A stretch of DNA of 56,758 nucleotides from Oscillatoria sp. SIO1A7 (GCA_010672965.1 JAAHFN010000018.1:1-56758), one strand, 5' to 3'; positions 28,269 to 37,975 are shown, counted from the first letter of the stretch. A program made the numbers and translations. Notes: a model not told the origin generated them from the sequence alone.

Positions 28269-28928
28269 ATGAATCAGATTCAAAGAACGCTCGCGATATT
28301 CGCCATCAGTGTGTCTCCGCTTTTCTTGGCTGTAAGTTGTTCTAAAATAACAGCTAAAGACTTTTACGAGCAGGGATTGTCCCAAGCAGATATGGGAAAT
28401 TATCAGGGGGCAGTTAAAGCATACACGCGGGCGATCGCCAAAAATAATCAAGGTGCAGAGCTTTATAATGACCGAGGCTATGCTAATTCTGAGATGGGCA
28501 ACTATCAAACAGCAATTGCCGATTACGATCGCGCTTTGGAGCTTAATCCCGATTTTGCCGAAGCCTACTACAATCGGGGAGTAGCTCGCTACAAACTGTT
28601 AGATGATGAAGGGGCTCTTGAAGATTACACCAAAGCCCTGGAACTTAATCCTAATTATTTACAAGCATATGGCAACCGAGCTTTTATTCGGATGCAGCTA
28701 GGCGATCGCAAAGGAGCGATCGAGGACTTCAACCATGTAATTCTCTATTATCCCGAACTGGCTCCGCTCTATTACAATCGAGGCTTAGCTCTATTCCAAA
28801 TGGGCGATCGCCAGGCAGGAATGAGAGATTTACACAAAGCCGTAAAGCTCTTCTCCGAACAAAATAATTCTGAGGGTCGAAAACAAGTAATGGATGCGAT
28901 CGACCAGCTTCAGCGAATTCAATTTTAG
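28269..28928 (+). CDS. TPR lipoprotein
   Basis: A 219-residue protein with a lipoprotein signal peptide. A short basic start and hydrophobic core end in the lipobox LAVSC, with Cys24 as the modification site. Five to six TPR units follow (for example YNRGVARYKLLDDEGALEDY). It should be anchored in the membrane facing the periplasm or thylakoid lumen. The start at 28269 is preferred because it directly gives the signal peptide and has AGGAGC upstream. An in-frame start 14 codons earlier would bury it. The function is likely protein-protein contact; the partner is unknown. Confidence 0.88.
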   Translation: MNQIQRTLAIFAISVSPLFLAVSCSKITAKDFYEQGLSQADMGNYQGAVKAYTRAIAKNNQGAELYNDRGYANSEMGNYQTAIADYDRALELNPDFAEAYYNRGVARYKLLDDEGALEDYTKALELNPNYLQAYGNRAFIRMQLGDRKGAIEDFNHVILYYPELAPLYYNRGLALFQMGDRQAGMRDLHKAVKLFSEQNNSEGRKQVMDAIDQLQRIQF

Positions 28929-28949
28929 ATTGTAGAGTAAGACCTCTTG

Positions 28950-29130
28950 CAAGCCCCCCCTTTCATTCGCAGGGTTGGGGGGATTCTTCTTAATTATGCA
29001 AGAAGTCTAGTATAGGGTTCGTAGGGGCGATTCGCGAATCGCCCCTACTATATTGGTTGACTATAGCGTTTCTCAAATAAGTGTAATACGGGAACCGTAG
29101 GGGCGACAGCATTCCCGAGCCCCCCTTTCT
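28950..29130. repeat. Inverted repeats and partial family A element
   Basis: TCTTGCA at about 28953 pairs with TGCAAGA near 29000 around a C7/G6 hairpin, which may end transcription of the TPR lipoprotein gene. From 29066, TAGCGTTTCTCAAATAAGTG starts a family A copy that stops after GTAGGGGCGACAGCATTCCC. Confidence 0.5.
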
Positions 29131-29212
29131 AAGGGGGGTTGGAGGGATCGTTAGCTGCGGAAAATGGCGTTGGTATTGTCCAAAAAACCGGGTTTCTTAT
29201 CTTTATCTGTAC

Positions 29213-30823
29213 CTAAGAAACAACTGCAGGAACCTTAGCGGATTTCTCCAGAATCAAACCATATTCCAGACCTTCGACTACTGCTTGATAAGACGCCTCG
29301 ATAATATTCGCAGAAACGCCGACGGTCGTCCAACGGCGAGAACCATTGCTGGACTCGACTAATACGCGAGTTTTCGCAGCAGTTCCGGCACCGCCATCGA
29401 GAATTCTTACCTTATAATCGGCTAATTGAAATTGAGCAATTTGTGGATAAAAATTAACTAAGGCTTTGCGTAGGGCTGCATCCAACGCCGAAACAGGTCC
29501 GTTTCCTTCTGCTGCTTCGAGAATATCTTTGCCATTGACCGCAACTTTAATAGTTGCTAAAGAATTGTTGCCGCCAGTTAGATCGCAATGGACTTGAAAA
29601 CCCTTGATGTCAAAGAAATGGTCTCTCTCTCCTAGGGCATCTCGCATTAGCAGCTCGAAGCTGGCCTCGGCGGCTTCAAATTGATATCCTTGGTTTTCTA
29701 AATCTTTGAGCCGTTCCAGGATTTGGCGACAGCGGCTATCTCCTTTGTCCAAGTTGATGCCAAAACTGCGCGCCTTGGCCAAAACATTGCTCAGTCCCGC
29801 TTGGTCGGAAATCACAATTCGCCGCTGATTGCCCACAAGTTCCGGGCTAATATGTTCGTAGGTGAGAGGATTTTTGCTTACTGCAGAAACGTGAATGCCG
29901 CCTTTATGAGCAAAGGCCGAGAGACCTACATAAGCTTTGTGTTCGTCCGGGGCAAGGTTTGCCACTTCGCTGACGAATCGGCTGGTTTCTGTCAGTTTGG
30001 CTAGCTGCGAGTGCTGGATGCAGTCAAAACCCAATTTTAGTTGCAGATTGGGAATTACAGAGCAGAGGTTAGCATTGCCGCAGCGTTCGCCATAGCCGTT
30101 AATCGTGCCTTGTACCATACGAGCGCCTTCGAGAACTGCTGCCAGAGCATTGGCCACCGCAGTTTCAGAGTCGTTGTGGGTGTGGATTCCCAGTTGGGGC
30201 AAGTCTGGCCCACTACCAGGAGAACCGATCGCACTTTTGACGCGGCCGACGATTTCGCTAATTTCGTGGGGAAGGGTGCCGCCGTTGGTATCGCAGAGGA
30301 CGAGCCATTCCGCACCGCCGGCGATCGCAGCTTTTAAAGTAGAGATAGCATACTCGGGATTCTGCTTATAGCCATCAAACCAATGCTCGGCATCGTACAT
30401 CACCCGTCGGCCCTGTGCTATTAAAAACTCGACTGTTTCCCGAATCATCGCCAGATTTTCTTCTAGGCTGGTTTTGAGCCCTGCGGTAACGTGTAGGTCC
30501 CAAGATTTGCCAAAAATCGTCACCCAGCGAGTACCGGCAGATAAAATAGCTTGGAGCATTTTGTCTTCAGAGGCTCGGACTCCCGGTCGGCGGGTCGAGC
30601 AAAAGGCAACTACTTCTGCTTGGCTCAGGGGTTCTTCTTTGAGCCGCCAGAAAAATTGCACGTCCTTGGGATTCGCCCCGGGCCAGCCACCTTCAATAAA
30701 CGGTATTCCCAATTGGTCGAGCTGGCGGGCAATCTGCAACTTATCTTCTAGGGACAAGGAGAGCCCTTCTCGCTGAGCGCCATCTCTGAGGGTCGTGTCG
30801 TAAATCCAAATCCGGTTTGTCAT
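29213..30823 (-). CDS. cimA: (R)-citramalate synthase
   Basis: A protein of about 536 residues of the DRE-TIM/LeuA-like metallolyase family that condenses acetyl-CoA and pyruvate to citramalate, the first step of the threonine-independent isoleucine route. It starts IWIYDTTLRDGAQ (the family signature with catalytic R and metal-binding D). Metal-ligand histidines sit in GIHTHNDSE, and HKGGIHVSA follows. The C-terminal LeuA-type allosteric domain runs from about 395. The ATG at 30823 is chosen (AGGA 11 bases upstream). An ATG four codons earlier has no room for a ribosome site, and longer frames run into heptamer repeats. CimA and the related CimA-like LeuA paralogues are hard to separate by eye. 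Confidence 0.9.
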   Translation of the reverse strand: MTNRIWIYDTTLRDGAQREGLSLSLEDKLQIARQLDQLGIPFIEGGWPGANPKDVQFFWRLKEEPLSQAEVVAFCSTRRPGVRASEDKMLQAILSAGTRWVTIFGKSWDLHVTAGLKTSLEENLAMIRETVEFLIAQGRRVMYDAEHWFDGYKQNPEYAISTLKAAIAGGAEWLVLCDTNGGTLPHEISEIVGRVKSAIGSPGSGPDLPQLGIHTHNDSETAVANALAAVLEGARMVQGTINGYGERCGNANLCSVIPNLQLKLGFDCIQHSQLAKLTETSRFVSEVANLAPDEHKAYVGLSAFAHKGGIHVSAVSKNPLTYEHISPELVGNQRRIVISDQAGLSNVLAKARSFGINLDKGDSRCRQILERLKDLENQGYQFEAAEASFELLMRDALGERDHFFDIKGFQVHCDLTGGNNSLATIKVAVNGKDILEAAEGNGPVSALDAALRKALVNFYPQIAQFQLADYKVRILDGGAGTAAKTRVLVESSNGSRRWTTVGVSANIIEASYQAVVEGLEYGLILEKSAKVPAVVS

Positions 30824-30837
30824 TTTTTGATTCATCC

Positions 30838-31020
30838 TAAAGTTAGGGTGTGGGGTGTGGGGTGTAGGGTGTGGGGTGTAGGGTGTGGGGTGTAGGGTGT
30901 CGGCAGACGGATTTGTTTGGGAAGAAGGCGCATCTGGATTCTCCTCCCCATCCTCCCCCTCTCCCCACCCTCCCCCATCTCTCTTTTCCCCACACCCCAC
31001 ACCCCACACCCTACACCCTA
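30838..31020. repeat. GTGTAGGG / ACACCCC heptamer arrays flanking a spacer
   Basis: TGTAGGG/TGTGGGG units (30844-30900) and a complementary ACACCCC/ACACCCT run (30987-31020) enclose a C/T-rich spacer. The two arrays are inverted relative to each other and separate the divergent cimA and ferredoxin genes, so they could pair as a large stem. Confidence 0.8.
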
Positions 31021-31031
31021 ATTACATCGCT

Positions 31032-31370
31032 ATGCCTAAAGTTACAGCTCAGGGAAAAACTTTTGAATGTGAAGCGGGTGCCAATTTGCGCCAAGTTTTG
31101 CGCGAGAATGGCGTTGACCTCTACAATGGCCAAGCCAAGTGGATTAATTGTCGGGGTATCGGCAGTTGTGGCACCTGCGCCGTTATGGTCGAAGGCTCGG
31201 TGACAGAGCCGAACTGGCGAGATAAAACCCGCCGCAATCTTCCTCCCCATTCTTTCACAAAAAATCGCCGCTTGGCTTGTCAAACTCAAGTTCAAGGCGA
31301 TGTCAGAGTTACTAAGTTTGACGGGATGTGGGGACAGGGCGATCGCATCGTCTGGACGCCCGAAGGCTAG
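31032..31370 (+). CDS. [2Fe-2S] ferredoxin
   Basis: A 112-residue plant-type-fold ferredoxin. Cluster ligands are Cys40, Cys46, Cys49 (CRGIGSCGTC) and Cys83 (LACQT). The CX5CX2C spacing departs from the CX4CX2C of photosynthetic PetF, placing it with the divergent cyanobacterial ferredoxins of uncertain partner. The hydrophobic beta-grasp core VTAQGKTFECEAGANL is clear. The C-terminus is about 15 residues longer than minimal. It is transcribed divergently from cimA and is a soluble electron carrier. No dedicated reductase lies nearby. Confidence 0.93.
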   Translation: MPKVTAQGKTFECEAGANLRQVLRENGVDLYNGQAKWINCRGIGSCGTCAVMVEGSVTEPNWRDKTRRNLPPHSFTKNRRLACQTQVQGDVRVTKFDGMWGQGDRIVWTPEG

Positions 31371-31551
31371 GTTTTAGGGTGTAGGGTGTAGGGTGTAGGG
31401 TGTAGGGGGAAGAACAAGGGTGTAGGGTGTAGGGTGTAGGGTGGGTGTAGGGTGTAGGGAAAGGATGACCGATGTGCCTTGCCCCAATTACCATCTTCCG
31501 CCCATCTTCCGCCTACACCCTACACCCCAAACCCTACACCCTAAGAATTAA
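31371..31551. repeat. TGTAGGG and TACACCC heptamer arrays
   Basis: Runs of TGTAGGG (31377-31460) and complementary CTACACC (31510-31544) fill the 180-bp spacer and come within 8 bases of the next start codon, leaving no obvious ribosome-binding site. Confidence 0.85.
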
Positions 31552-33729
31552 ATGAGTTCAGCAAGCGAAATACTGGTAATTGGCGGTGGCGCGATCGCTT
31601 TGAGCATTGCCATCGAGTTGAAGTTGCGCGGCGCTAAGGTCGGCGTTCTGAGTCGGGATTTTCGCGAGAGCGCAGCCCATGCGGCGGCGGGAATGCTCGC
31701 CCCCCAAGCAGAGGGGTTTCCGCCCGGGCCAATGCTAGATTTATGCCTGCGATCGCGCGACCTCTATCCCGACTGGATTAGCAAACTCGAAGAACTGACC
31801 GGCACCAATGCGGGCTACTGGCCTTGTGGCATTCTGTCGGCAAAATACCGCGATTTTCCTGCCCGGGCGATAGGCGTTGGAGCAAAAAACGGCTTATCCC
31901 CAGAAAGTCAGAGCAATTCTAACCGGATACCTCCAGAGCAAATAAATTCGGTTGCGAGCAAAAGCGAAGCGGAAAGCACCTTAGCAGAAAGCCCTATAAC
32001 TCCGGCTTATTGGCTCGGGGAAAATGCCATTCGTCAATACCAACCGGGTTTGGGGTCTGATGTTACCGGTGGCTGGTGGTTTCCAGAAGACGGCCAAGTT
32101 GATAATCGCGCTTTGGCCAAAACCCTTTGGACGGCGGCTCTAGAGTTGGGGGTTGACCTGCGCGACGGGGTGGCGGTGGAAGCAATTCAGCAGCGCCGAG
32201 GTCGGGTCAGTTTTCTGAGAACCACCGCCGGAGAGATGCGAGCCGATCGCTACGTTCTGGCCTGTGGGGCTTGGTCTTTCGACTTATTGCCGGTGCCAGT
32301 CTATCCGAAAAAAGGGCAAATGCTCTCCGTGCGTCCTTTCGATTCTGCTTCGGTACGGCAATTACAACGGATCTTGTACGCAGCCCATACTTATATAGTG
32401 CCTCGGCGGGATGGCAAGATTGTTATCGGTGCCACTAGCGAAGATGCGGGCTTTAGGCCGGGAAATACCCCAGAAGGAATTCAAGCTTTGTTAGGAAGAG
32501 CGACTCGCCTCTATCCAGAGTTGGCCGAATACCAAATTGAAGAATTCTGGTGGGGATTTCGACCGGCGACAGCGGACGAGCTACCTATTCTCGGCCCGAG
32601 CCAGTGCGAAAATTTATACCTGGCTACGGGGCATTACCGCAACGGTATCCTTTTGGCACCGGCAACTGCTGGGGCGATCGCCGAGCTGATTCTCAACCAA
32701 AAATCAGATCCTTTGTTGGAGCATTTCCACTGGGAACGATTTTTGACTAACAACCAAAATAACTATCAAAATCCCGGCGGGTCGCAAAATGGCGATCGCG
32801 CTAAGGAAGTGAACAACAAAGAAGCGAACAACGCCGCTTCGCAAAAATCCGACAATACCACGATGACTCTCGCAACTCCCGCAACTCCAACTTCTTTGCC
32901 TTCGGTGCCGCCTTCTTTGGCTTCTTTTGCAAATGGAGATAGCCCTTTAACGATCGCCGGTCGCCCTTTTGGCTCTCGCTTGTTTACTGGAACTGGCAAA
33001 TATCGCAATCAGGAAGAAATGCAGCAAGCGATCGCGGCGAGCGGCTGCAATATTGTCACGGTAGCGGTGCGGCGAGTGCAAACCAATGCCCCCGGCCATG
33101 AAGGATTGGCAGAGGCAATAGATTGGCGCAAAATCTGGATGCTGCCTAATACCGCTGGCTGCAAAACTGCGGAAGAAGCAATCCGGGTGGCCAGATTGGG
33201 AAGAGAAATGGCCAAGCTCTTGGGACAAGAGGATAATAATTTTGTCAAATTAGAAGTTATTCCCGATGCCACCTATCTCCTGCCAGACCCGATCGGTACT
33301 TTGGAAGCAGCAGAACAATTGGTTAAAGAAGGATTTGCGGTTCTACCTTATATTAATGCCGACCCAGTCTTGGCCAAGCGTCTGGAAGAAGCGGGCTGCG
33401 CGACGGTAATGCCTTTGGGTTCGCCGATTGGTTCCGGCCAGGGAATTAAGAATCAGGCCAATATCGAAATTATTGTTGCCAATGCCAAAGTGCCGGTGGT
33501 GGTGGATGCCGGTCTGGGAGTGCCCAGCGAAGCAGCGGCAGCTTTGGAGATGGGAGCCGATGCGGTGTTGATTAATACGGCGATCGCTCGGGCGCAAAAT
33601 CCTGGGGCAATGGCTCGGGCAATGGCTCTAGCGGTGGAAGCCGGACGGTTGGCTTATCTGTCCGGTCGCATTCCAGTTAAAGCGACGGCCAGCGCTAGTT
33701 CTCCTCTAACGGGCACAATTAATAGTTAG
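31552..33729 (+). CDS. thiO/thiG: Bifunctional glycine oxidase / thiazole synthase (ThiO-ThiG fusion)
   Basis: A 725-residue fusion for thiamine thiazole synthesis. The N-terminal half (1 to about 390) is ThiO, with FAD-binding motif [15 protein letters not shown] and a C-terminal [14 protein letters not shown] loop. It oxidises glycine to dehydroglycine. A low-complexity N/A/S/T/P linker (about 395-460) leads to ThiG (about 463-725), with GTGKY, the Schiff-base lysine in FVKLEVIPD, and the phosphate-binding segments [10 protein letters not shown] and VVDAGLG. ThiO carries an extra hydrophilic insertion of about 45 residues near 105-150, not expected in the core fold. Such fusions are known in cyanobacteria and would channel the unstable imine. 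Confidence 0.95.
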   Translation: MSSASEILVIGGGAIALSIAIELKLRGAKVGVLSRDFRESAAHAAAGMLAPQAEGFPPGPMLDLCLRSRDLYPDWISKLEELTGTNAGYWPCGILSAKYRDFPARAIGVGAKNGLSPESQSNSNRIPPEQINSVASKSEAESTLAESPITPAYWLGENAIRQYQPGLGSDVTGGWWFPEDGQVDNRALAKTLWTAALELGVDLRDGVAVEAIQQRRGRVSFLRTTAGEMRADRYVLACGAWSFDLLPVPVYPKKGQMLSVRPFDSASVRQLQRILYAAHTYIVPRRDGKIVIGATSEDAGFRPGNTPEGIQALLGRATRLYPELAEYQIEEFWWGFRPATADELPILGPSQCENLYLATGHYRNGILLAPATAGAIAELILNQKSDPLLEHFHWERFLTNNQNNYQNPGGSQNGDRAKEVNNKEANNAASQKSDNTTMTLATPATPTSLPSVPPSLASFANGDSPLTIAGRPFGSRLFTGTGKYRNQEEMQQAIAASGCNIVTVAVRRVQTNAPGHEGLAEAIDWRKIWMLPNTAGCKTAEEAIRVARLGREMAKLLGQEDNNFVKLEVIPDATYLLPDPIGTLEAAEQLVKEGFAVLPYINADPVLAKRLEEAGCATVMPLGSPIGSGQGIKNQANIEIIVANAKVPVVVDAGLGVPSEAAAALEMGADAVLINTAIARAQNPGAMARAMALAVEAGRLAYLSGRIPVKATASASSPLTGTINS

Positions 33730-33787
33730 GGTGTAGGGTGTAGGGTGTAGGCAAGAGAAGTGTGGGAAGTGTGGGAAGTGTGGGAAA
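33729..33787. repeat. TGTAGGG and GTGTGGGAA repeats
   Basis: Short TGTAGGG array followed by AGTGTGGGA units. Confidence 0.75.
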
Positions 33788-33887
33788 GGGAGCATTTCAA
33801 TTTTGCAACAGAGCCGCCTGACGCCTAAAGGCGCGGCTACACAAACAAAGCCCTTACGGGCTATGAGTGCAAAAGTGAAATGCTCCC
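33788..33887. mobile_element. Family E element, copy E3
   Basis: A 100-bp copy bounded by GGGAGCATTTCAATTTTGCAA and GCAAAAGTGAAATGCTCCC. Inside is a hairpin around GCCTGACGCCTAAAGGCG. The flanks GTGGGAAA and GTGGGAAG may be an 8-bp duplication but lie in GTGTGGGAA repeats. Confidence 0.7.
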
Positions 33888-33919
33888 GTGGGAAGTGTGG
33901 GAGGACTGCTGAAAGTTAT

Positions 33920-34185
33920 CCCCTCTCTCCCCACCCTATCTCTCTCCCACTCCTTCCCCATCCCTCCCACTCTCTCCCACTCCTTCCCCATCCCTCCCAC
34001 TCCTTCCCCATCCCTCCCACTCTCTCCCACTCTCTCCCACTCCTTCCCCATCCCTCCCACTCTCTCCCACTCCTTCCCCATCCCTCCCACTCCTTCCCCA
34101 TCCCTCCCACTCCTTCCCCATCCTATCTCCCCCCTCTCCCCCATCTCTCTTCCGCCTACACCCTGCACCCTACACCCTACACCTT
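33920..34185. repeat. CTCCCACTCCTTCCCCATCC tandem array
   Basis: A C/T-rich array of interleaved ACTCTCTCCC and ACTCCTTCCCCATCCCTCCC units (33945-34130), followed by CTACACC heptamers. Long frames through it are low-complexity S/P/L/H only. Confidence 0.85.
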
Positions 34186-34196
34186 GGTTTTTTGCC

Positions 34197-34814
34197 ATGA
34201 CTCAAACCCAAATAAAATCTCTGACTTATGAAGATTATATTGAGGATTATCCCGAAGATGGGGGACTGTACGAACTTATTGATGGAAGGATTGTTGAATT
34301 GCGACCCTCAAGAAGACACCAAAGCGTTGCTGCATTTATCCATGTAGAGTTAACTCTAGAAATTCGGCGGCTGAAGTTGCCATACGAGTTGCCATATCCT
34401 AGTTCGGTGAAACCCCTAGAACCCGGACAAGGTAAATTGCCCGATGTTATTGTTGTGGAAAAGGCTAAGTGGCGTCAAGACTGGAAGGGAAGTTCTTCGG
34501 TAAGCGGACCGGGGCCCGCCCAGCTAGTGGTAGAAGTTGTTAGCACTAATGCTGCCGACGATTATGAAATTAAGCGCAATCAATATGAGGCTTTAGGAAT
34601 TCCAGAGTATTGGATTGTTGATTATTTGGCAAAAAGCAAATATGTTGCCGACAAAACCCCAGGGGTATCGGTGCTGGTTTGGGCACAAGGTCGCTATCAG
34701 AAAACGAGATTTACCGGCAAATCGCGCATCGTTTCTCCCACTTTTCCAGAACTGGATCTAACTGTAGAGGAAGTTATCTGGGCTGGAGAGGAACCGGGTT
34801 ACGGCGATTGGTAG
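34197..34814 (+). CDS. Uma2-family (PD-(D/E)XK fold) protein
   Basis: A 205-residue member of the Uma2/DUF820 family, very abundant in cyanobacteria. Family marks are YELIDGRIVEL near the N-terminus, the first catalytic aspartate in PDVIVV, the E in LVVEVVS and the lysine in EIKRNQYEALGIPEYWIVD. The fold is restriction-endonuclease-like, but cellular substrates are not established. The first Met after the repeat array is used, and the preceding 100 codons are repeat translation. No partner is adjacent except another PD-(D/E)XK-like gene 140 bp downstream. Confidence 0.93.
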   Translation: MTQTQIKSLTYEDYIEDYPEDGGLYELIDGRIVELRPSRRHQSVAAFIHVELTLEIRRLKLPYELPYPSSVKPLEPGQGKLPDVIVVEKAKWRQDWKGSSSVSGPGPAQLVVEVVSTNAADDYEIKRNQYEALGIPEYWIVDYLAKSKYVADKTPGVSVLVWAQGRYQKTRFTGKSRIVSPTFPELDLTVEEVIWAGEEPGYGDW

Positions 34815-34829
34815 AGTTTTAAGTTTTGT

Positions 34830-34950
34830 AATATTGGGCATTGGGCATTGGGCATGGGGCATTGGGCATTGGACAAAAAAGCTGCGCTCTTCTGCTTTTA
34901 GCATGACCGCCCTCCTGCTGACCGCTGACCGCTGACCGCTGACTGCTTTC
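34830..34950. repeat. GGGCATT and GACCGCT heptamer runs
   Basis: GGGCATT units at 34833-34872 and GACCGCT units at 34918-34945 fill the spacer between the two PD-(D/E)XK-type genes. Confidence 0.8.
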
Positions 34951-34956
34951 CCGGAC

Positions 34957-35556
34957 ATGGTTTATAGCGAATTCAAATTTAATGAAATTGTCAAGCAATT
35001 TGATTTGAGCCTGACCGAGAAACCAGGTTTATTTGCTGGCGTCCCAGAGATAGAGCCCAGCGAGCTTCTCAAAGAATTGCTAAAAGATAATATTCCCTTG
35101 GCATTAAATATCAATACGGAGAAGGCTCGCTCTGAAATGATTATTGCGCCAATCTTGTTAGAAGTGAGGAGACAGGCGAATTACCGGATTAGTTTGTTTT
35201 CTGGTTCTGAATTCGACGTAGCTCCAGAAAAAGGATTAAACGGAACTTGCGATTTTTTGCTCAGTCTCTCTTCAGAAAATCTTTTTATCAAGGCTCCCGT
35301 GATTACGATAGTGGAGGCCAAGAAGGAAAATATTAAAGCTGGCTTGGGACAATGCGTTGCAGAAATGTTGGCAGCTCAGTTGTTTAACCAGCAAGAGGGC
35401 AATGCAATACCAGTTATTTATGGGGCAGTGACTTCGGGAAATGTCTGGAGATTTCTGAAGATAGAAGCAAATAAACTTTCTATTGATGCTGAGGAATATT
35501 ATATTAATCAAGTTGCTAAGATATTGGGTGTATTAAGGATGGCGATCGCGCCATGA
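34957..35556 (+). CDS. Probable PD-(D/E)XK nuclease-like protein
   Basis: A 199-residue protein. After a helical N-terminus, the core GTCDFLLS (acidic residue), a strand leading to ITIVEAKKENIKAGLGQC (E-x-K) and the following helix CVAEMLAAQLF match the D...ExK...Q layout of restriction-type nuclease folds. It resembles stand-alone proteins common in cyanobacterial genomes. No restriction or modification partner is present here. Whether it cuts DNA is unknown. No strong Shine-Dalgarno sequence precedes it, and the upstream spacer is heptamer repeats. Confidence 0.72.
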   Translation: MVYSEFKFNEIVKQFDLSLTEKPGLFAGVPEIEPSELLKELLKDNIPLALNINTEKARSEMIIAPILLEVRRQANYRISLFSGSEFDVAPEKGLNGTCDFLLSLSSENLFIKAPVITIVEAKKENIKAGLGQCVAEMLAAQLFNQQEGNAIPVIYGAVTSGNVWRFLKIEANKLSIDAEEYYINQVAKILGVLRMAIAP

Positions 35557-36030
35557 AACCAGGTTTTTTTCAAAAAACCGGATTTCTAGTTTCCAATCGC
35601 ATCGTAAAACGATTTGTAATTGCTATATTCCATAATTTACCCGATGCAATGCGACCAATGGACTTGCACTCGAACAAAAAACCACAGAGTCAGAAATTAT
35701 GGCAGCTTTTTGTAGCCCTAATTTAGACAGAGCATTAAGCATGAGTTAATGGATCTGCTCGATACCCGTAGGATAAGGGCAAAAAAAAATGGTCCGTCTG
35801 TAACCCTCTCTGGCCCAATGGTACGGCTGCCTACAAATGCGATCGCCATCGTTTAACCTAAGTTGGCAATATGACATAGATTAAAATCTTAAAAATTCGA
35901 TCGCTAGTACGCTCATTTTTCTCATAAGTTTGGTAAAGTAATGTTAAGCAAGAAAACGCAAGCTTATAAATAGGAACCTAAAAAGATAGGTCCCAGCGAT
36001 AAAATTAAATTAGAGAGAGGTTTTAAAATC
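35557..36030. promoter_or_regulatory. Spacer with probable psb34 promoter and leader
   Basis: Just after the nuclease-like gene is the near palindrome CCAGGTTTTTTTCAAAAAACCGG (35559-35581, split by one base), a possible terminator. Nearer the gene, TATAAA at 35965-35970 is a plausible -10 box. Upstream of it, at 35931-35950, the minus strand reads two TTAAC/TTTAC half-sites that loosely resemble an HLR1 (RpaB) box but with wrong spacing. The leader folds as GGAACCT...AGGTCCC (35972-35993). The ribosome-binding GAGAGAGG lies at 36013-36020. Confidence 0.35.
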
Positions 36031-36207
36031 GTGTCATACTATAACGATCACGGACTTTTGAATAATTTTGCCAAAGAACCTAAGATGTACAAGGCAGAAG
36101 CTCCTAGCGAGGCACAACAGCGGAACTCTATCGTGCTGGTTGCCCTGGGCCTTGTTCTAGCAGGTGGTTTAGTTGGCGTCGCCTTCTTTGTAACAAGTAT
36201 TAGCTAG
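36031..36207 (+). CDS. psb34: Photosystem II assembly protein Psb34 (ssl1498 family)
   Basis: A 58-residue single-span thylakoid protein starting with GTG, with GAGAGAGG about 10 bases before. A soluble N-terminus of about 32 residues carries NNFAKEP and YKAEAP. The membrane helix follows from about 33 (SIVLVALGLVLAGGLVGVAFF). The pattern resembles high-light-inducible-like proteins and matches the conserved cyanobacterial ssl1498/Psb34 family, which binds CP47-containing photosystem II assembly intermediates. It is monocistronic, with its own promoter region and terminator. Confidence 0.85.
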   Translation: MSYYNDHGLLNNFAKEPKMYKAEAPSEAQQRNSIVLVALGLVLAGGLVGVAFFVTSIS

Positions 36208-36260
36208 CAATAATTAAATTCCGATATTTTCGCTCAATTTTTTGTCTGTTTGCACCTTCG

Positions 36261-36294
36261 CCAGGTTTCCAATAGCTGGGAAACCTGGTTTTCT
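36261..36294 (+). terminator. Rho-independent terminator of psb34
   Basis: The stem CCAGGTTTCC / GGGAAACCTGG with a 7-base loop is followed by TTTTCT, 54 bases after the psb34 stop. Confidence 0.85.
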
Positions 36295-37975
36295 CTATTC
36301 TATGGAACCCGAGCCACGCCAAAACTTGATTGGGACCTGCTGGGGCGACGCAGGCTACCAATAAATTCTTTGGGTAAGTCCTGAAGGATACATTTTGAAA
36401 ATTTAATGCGATCGATGCGACAATTGAGCTATATTATAATGTGTAAGAGAATGTCTAAAAGCATCCCCACACCAATGGCGGCCCCAGGCAACCAACCTTA
36501 GCTCTTGACACCAAAACCCTTGCAGTCAATCCTCATTGATATATATTTCAATTGCAGGGCCGCGTAAATAAAAAAAGATCGAAAAACTAGATCTTTCTGG
36601 AAATTTATGATAAAGTCAGCTAACATGGTGCGGTGAGCGATCGCCTGATGCCCAAAAATCGCCGAGGGCTTAGGTTACAAAGCGACAGCGATACTCCAAT
36701 AGCTCAAGACTTCTTGCCTTGGCTGGCTGTACAGAAAACAAGAACGATCGGCAGGGCCATAAGGCGTAGGCAATAAAAAATTGAATAAGGCGATTCAGGG
36801 GAAATATACTCACAGAAGTCTGGTTTTACCCTGTTTGGAGCAAAACAGCTCGATCGCGATAGAATATAAAAAGGCATACAAGCAAGGGGCCAAGGGCAGC
36901 AAGCATCGGCTGCAAGCAAGCCAAACCCTTGAAGGTATTAGAATAGGGATTTTACAACAGAGAAAAACGAGCCGTTAAAAATACGGTGTCAGTAGATGGC
37001 GCAGGAACATAACTGGGAGTATATTCCCGGGCGATGCTGTGCCGTCGATCGATGACAATAGAAAAAACAAGAACATCAGAGAAATAGGACTTGCGCTGGC
37101 TTGCCAGATCTAACAGTATATTTAGCGCTCTCTTGCGCGGTGCTGCACCCTAAAAATAGAGCCTCGGTGCGCGGTGCTGCACAATACAAATAGAGTCTAT
37201 GCGTAAGTCCTGAGAAAAAAATCCCTAGGAGCGATCGCAAGCTACCCAATATGATTTCCTCGAAAATCCTGAAAAAAATACCCTATATCTGGGGACGATA
37301 AGTGCCTTAAAACCTAATGGTCAACTTTTTGTTATAGGTTTTGAGGAAAGGCAGATATAGAGATAACAGGACTTACGCACCAGACTCTATTTGTAGGGTG
37401 TAGTACCGCGTTAAATGCTATATCTATAATTAAGCCGTGCAAAAAAATGTAAATTCTAGAATAAGTTATCGAACATGAGAAAAAAATTGAAGATTGTAAT
37501 AGAAAATAGGAGCTAAAGGCATTCGCGCCTTCGCAAGATTAGTGGTAAGATACAAGCTAATTGCCAAGGAAACGAGTGCCGCTCCAAGGGTATCCCGTGC
37601 AAGGCAGGGGATAAGAAGCTGCGGGAATTGAGAGACCAAAAGGTCGCGAAATATACCGCAAGATAAAATAGGCAAGGGAAATCGCGTTAAACTCGCCAGG
37701 GAAAAAACAATGACTAGCAACTGCTTGATTGTAAGCGTTGCTGAGTTAGTTGGTTTCTGTGTAAAAAGTCGGGATGAGAAGCGATCGCAAAAAGTCCCTT
37801 GACAAACGCGCTCCTAGTGCGGTAAAAAAGAAAAGCCAGACTTCCCGGCCTGACAATAATCTCCAGTATCAAATCAACAGGTTGCTAAATTTGCACGGAT
37901 TTTCAGGCAAAAACTGGTAACTTGGTACAGGTCGGGATTGCTAAAGAATTGGATTATAAACAATATTGAGGTAAT
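36295..37975. other. Long stretch without a credible gene
   Basis: About 1.7 kb without a frame that looks like a protein. It contains the right end of a family D element (GGTAAGTCCTGA, about 36373), a complete family D relative (37086-37211, AGGACTTGCGC ... GCGTAAGTCCT with an internal GCGCGGTGCTGCAC duplication), and an imperfect long hairpin at 37283-37360 (CTATATCTG ... CAGATATAG, inner arms AAAACCTA and TAGGTTTT). Another family D left end starts at 37368. Between 36560 and 37020 and between 37480 and 37720 sequence is neither repeat nor coding-like. A non-coding RNA or decayed DNA is possible, but I recognise no known RNA. Confidence 0.5.

Noticed and set aside
33803-34231. Proline/serine/histidine-rich frames before the Uma2 gene
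   Set aside because: Low-complexity translation of the CTTCCCCATCC array. The conserved Uma2 sequence begins only at 34197.
35931-35950. HLR1 (RpaB) box upstream of psb34
   Set aside because: Two half-sites are present but the spacing is one base off and the consensus is incomplete. Kept only as a remark in the promoter entry.
36704-36919. 71-residue minus-strand frame
   Set aside because: Cysteine- and proline-rich composition unlike neighbouring genes, no start signal, and no recognisable family.
36560-37020. Known structural RNA (RNase P RNA, tmRNA, 6S, SRP RNA)
   Set aside because: None of the conserved core sequences of these RNAs is recognisable.
37466-37720. 84-residue hydrophobic minus-strand frame
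   Set aside because: No ribosome site, codon usage unlike the neighbours, and its end lies in repeat-derived sequence. I cannot support it as a gene.
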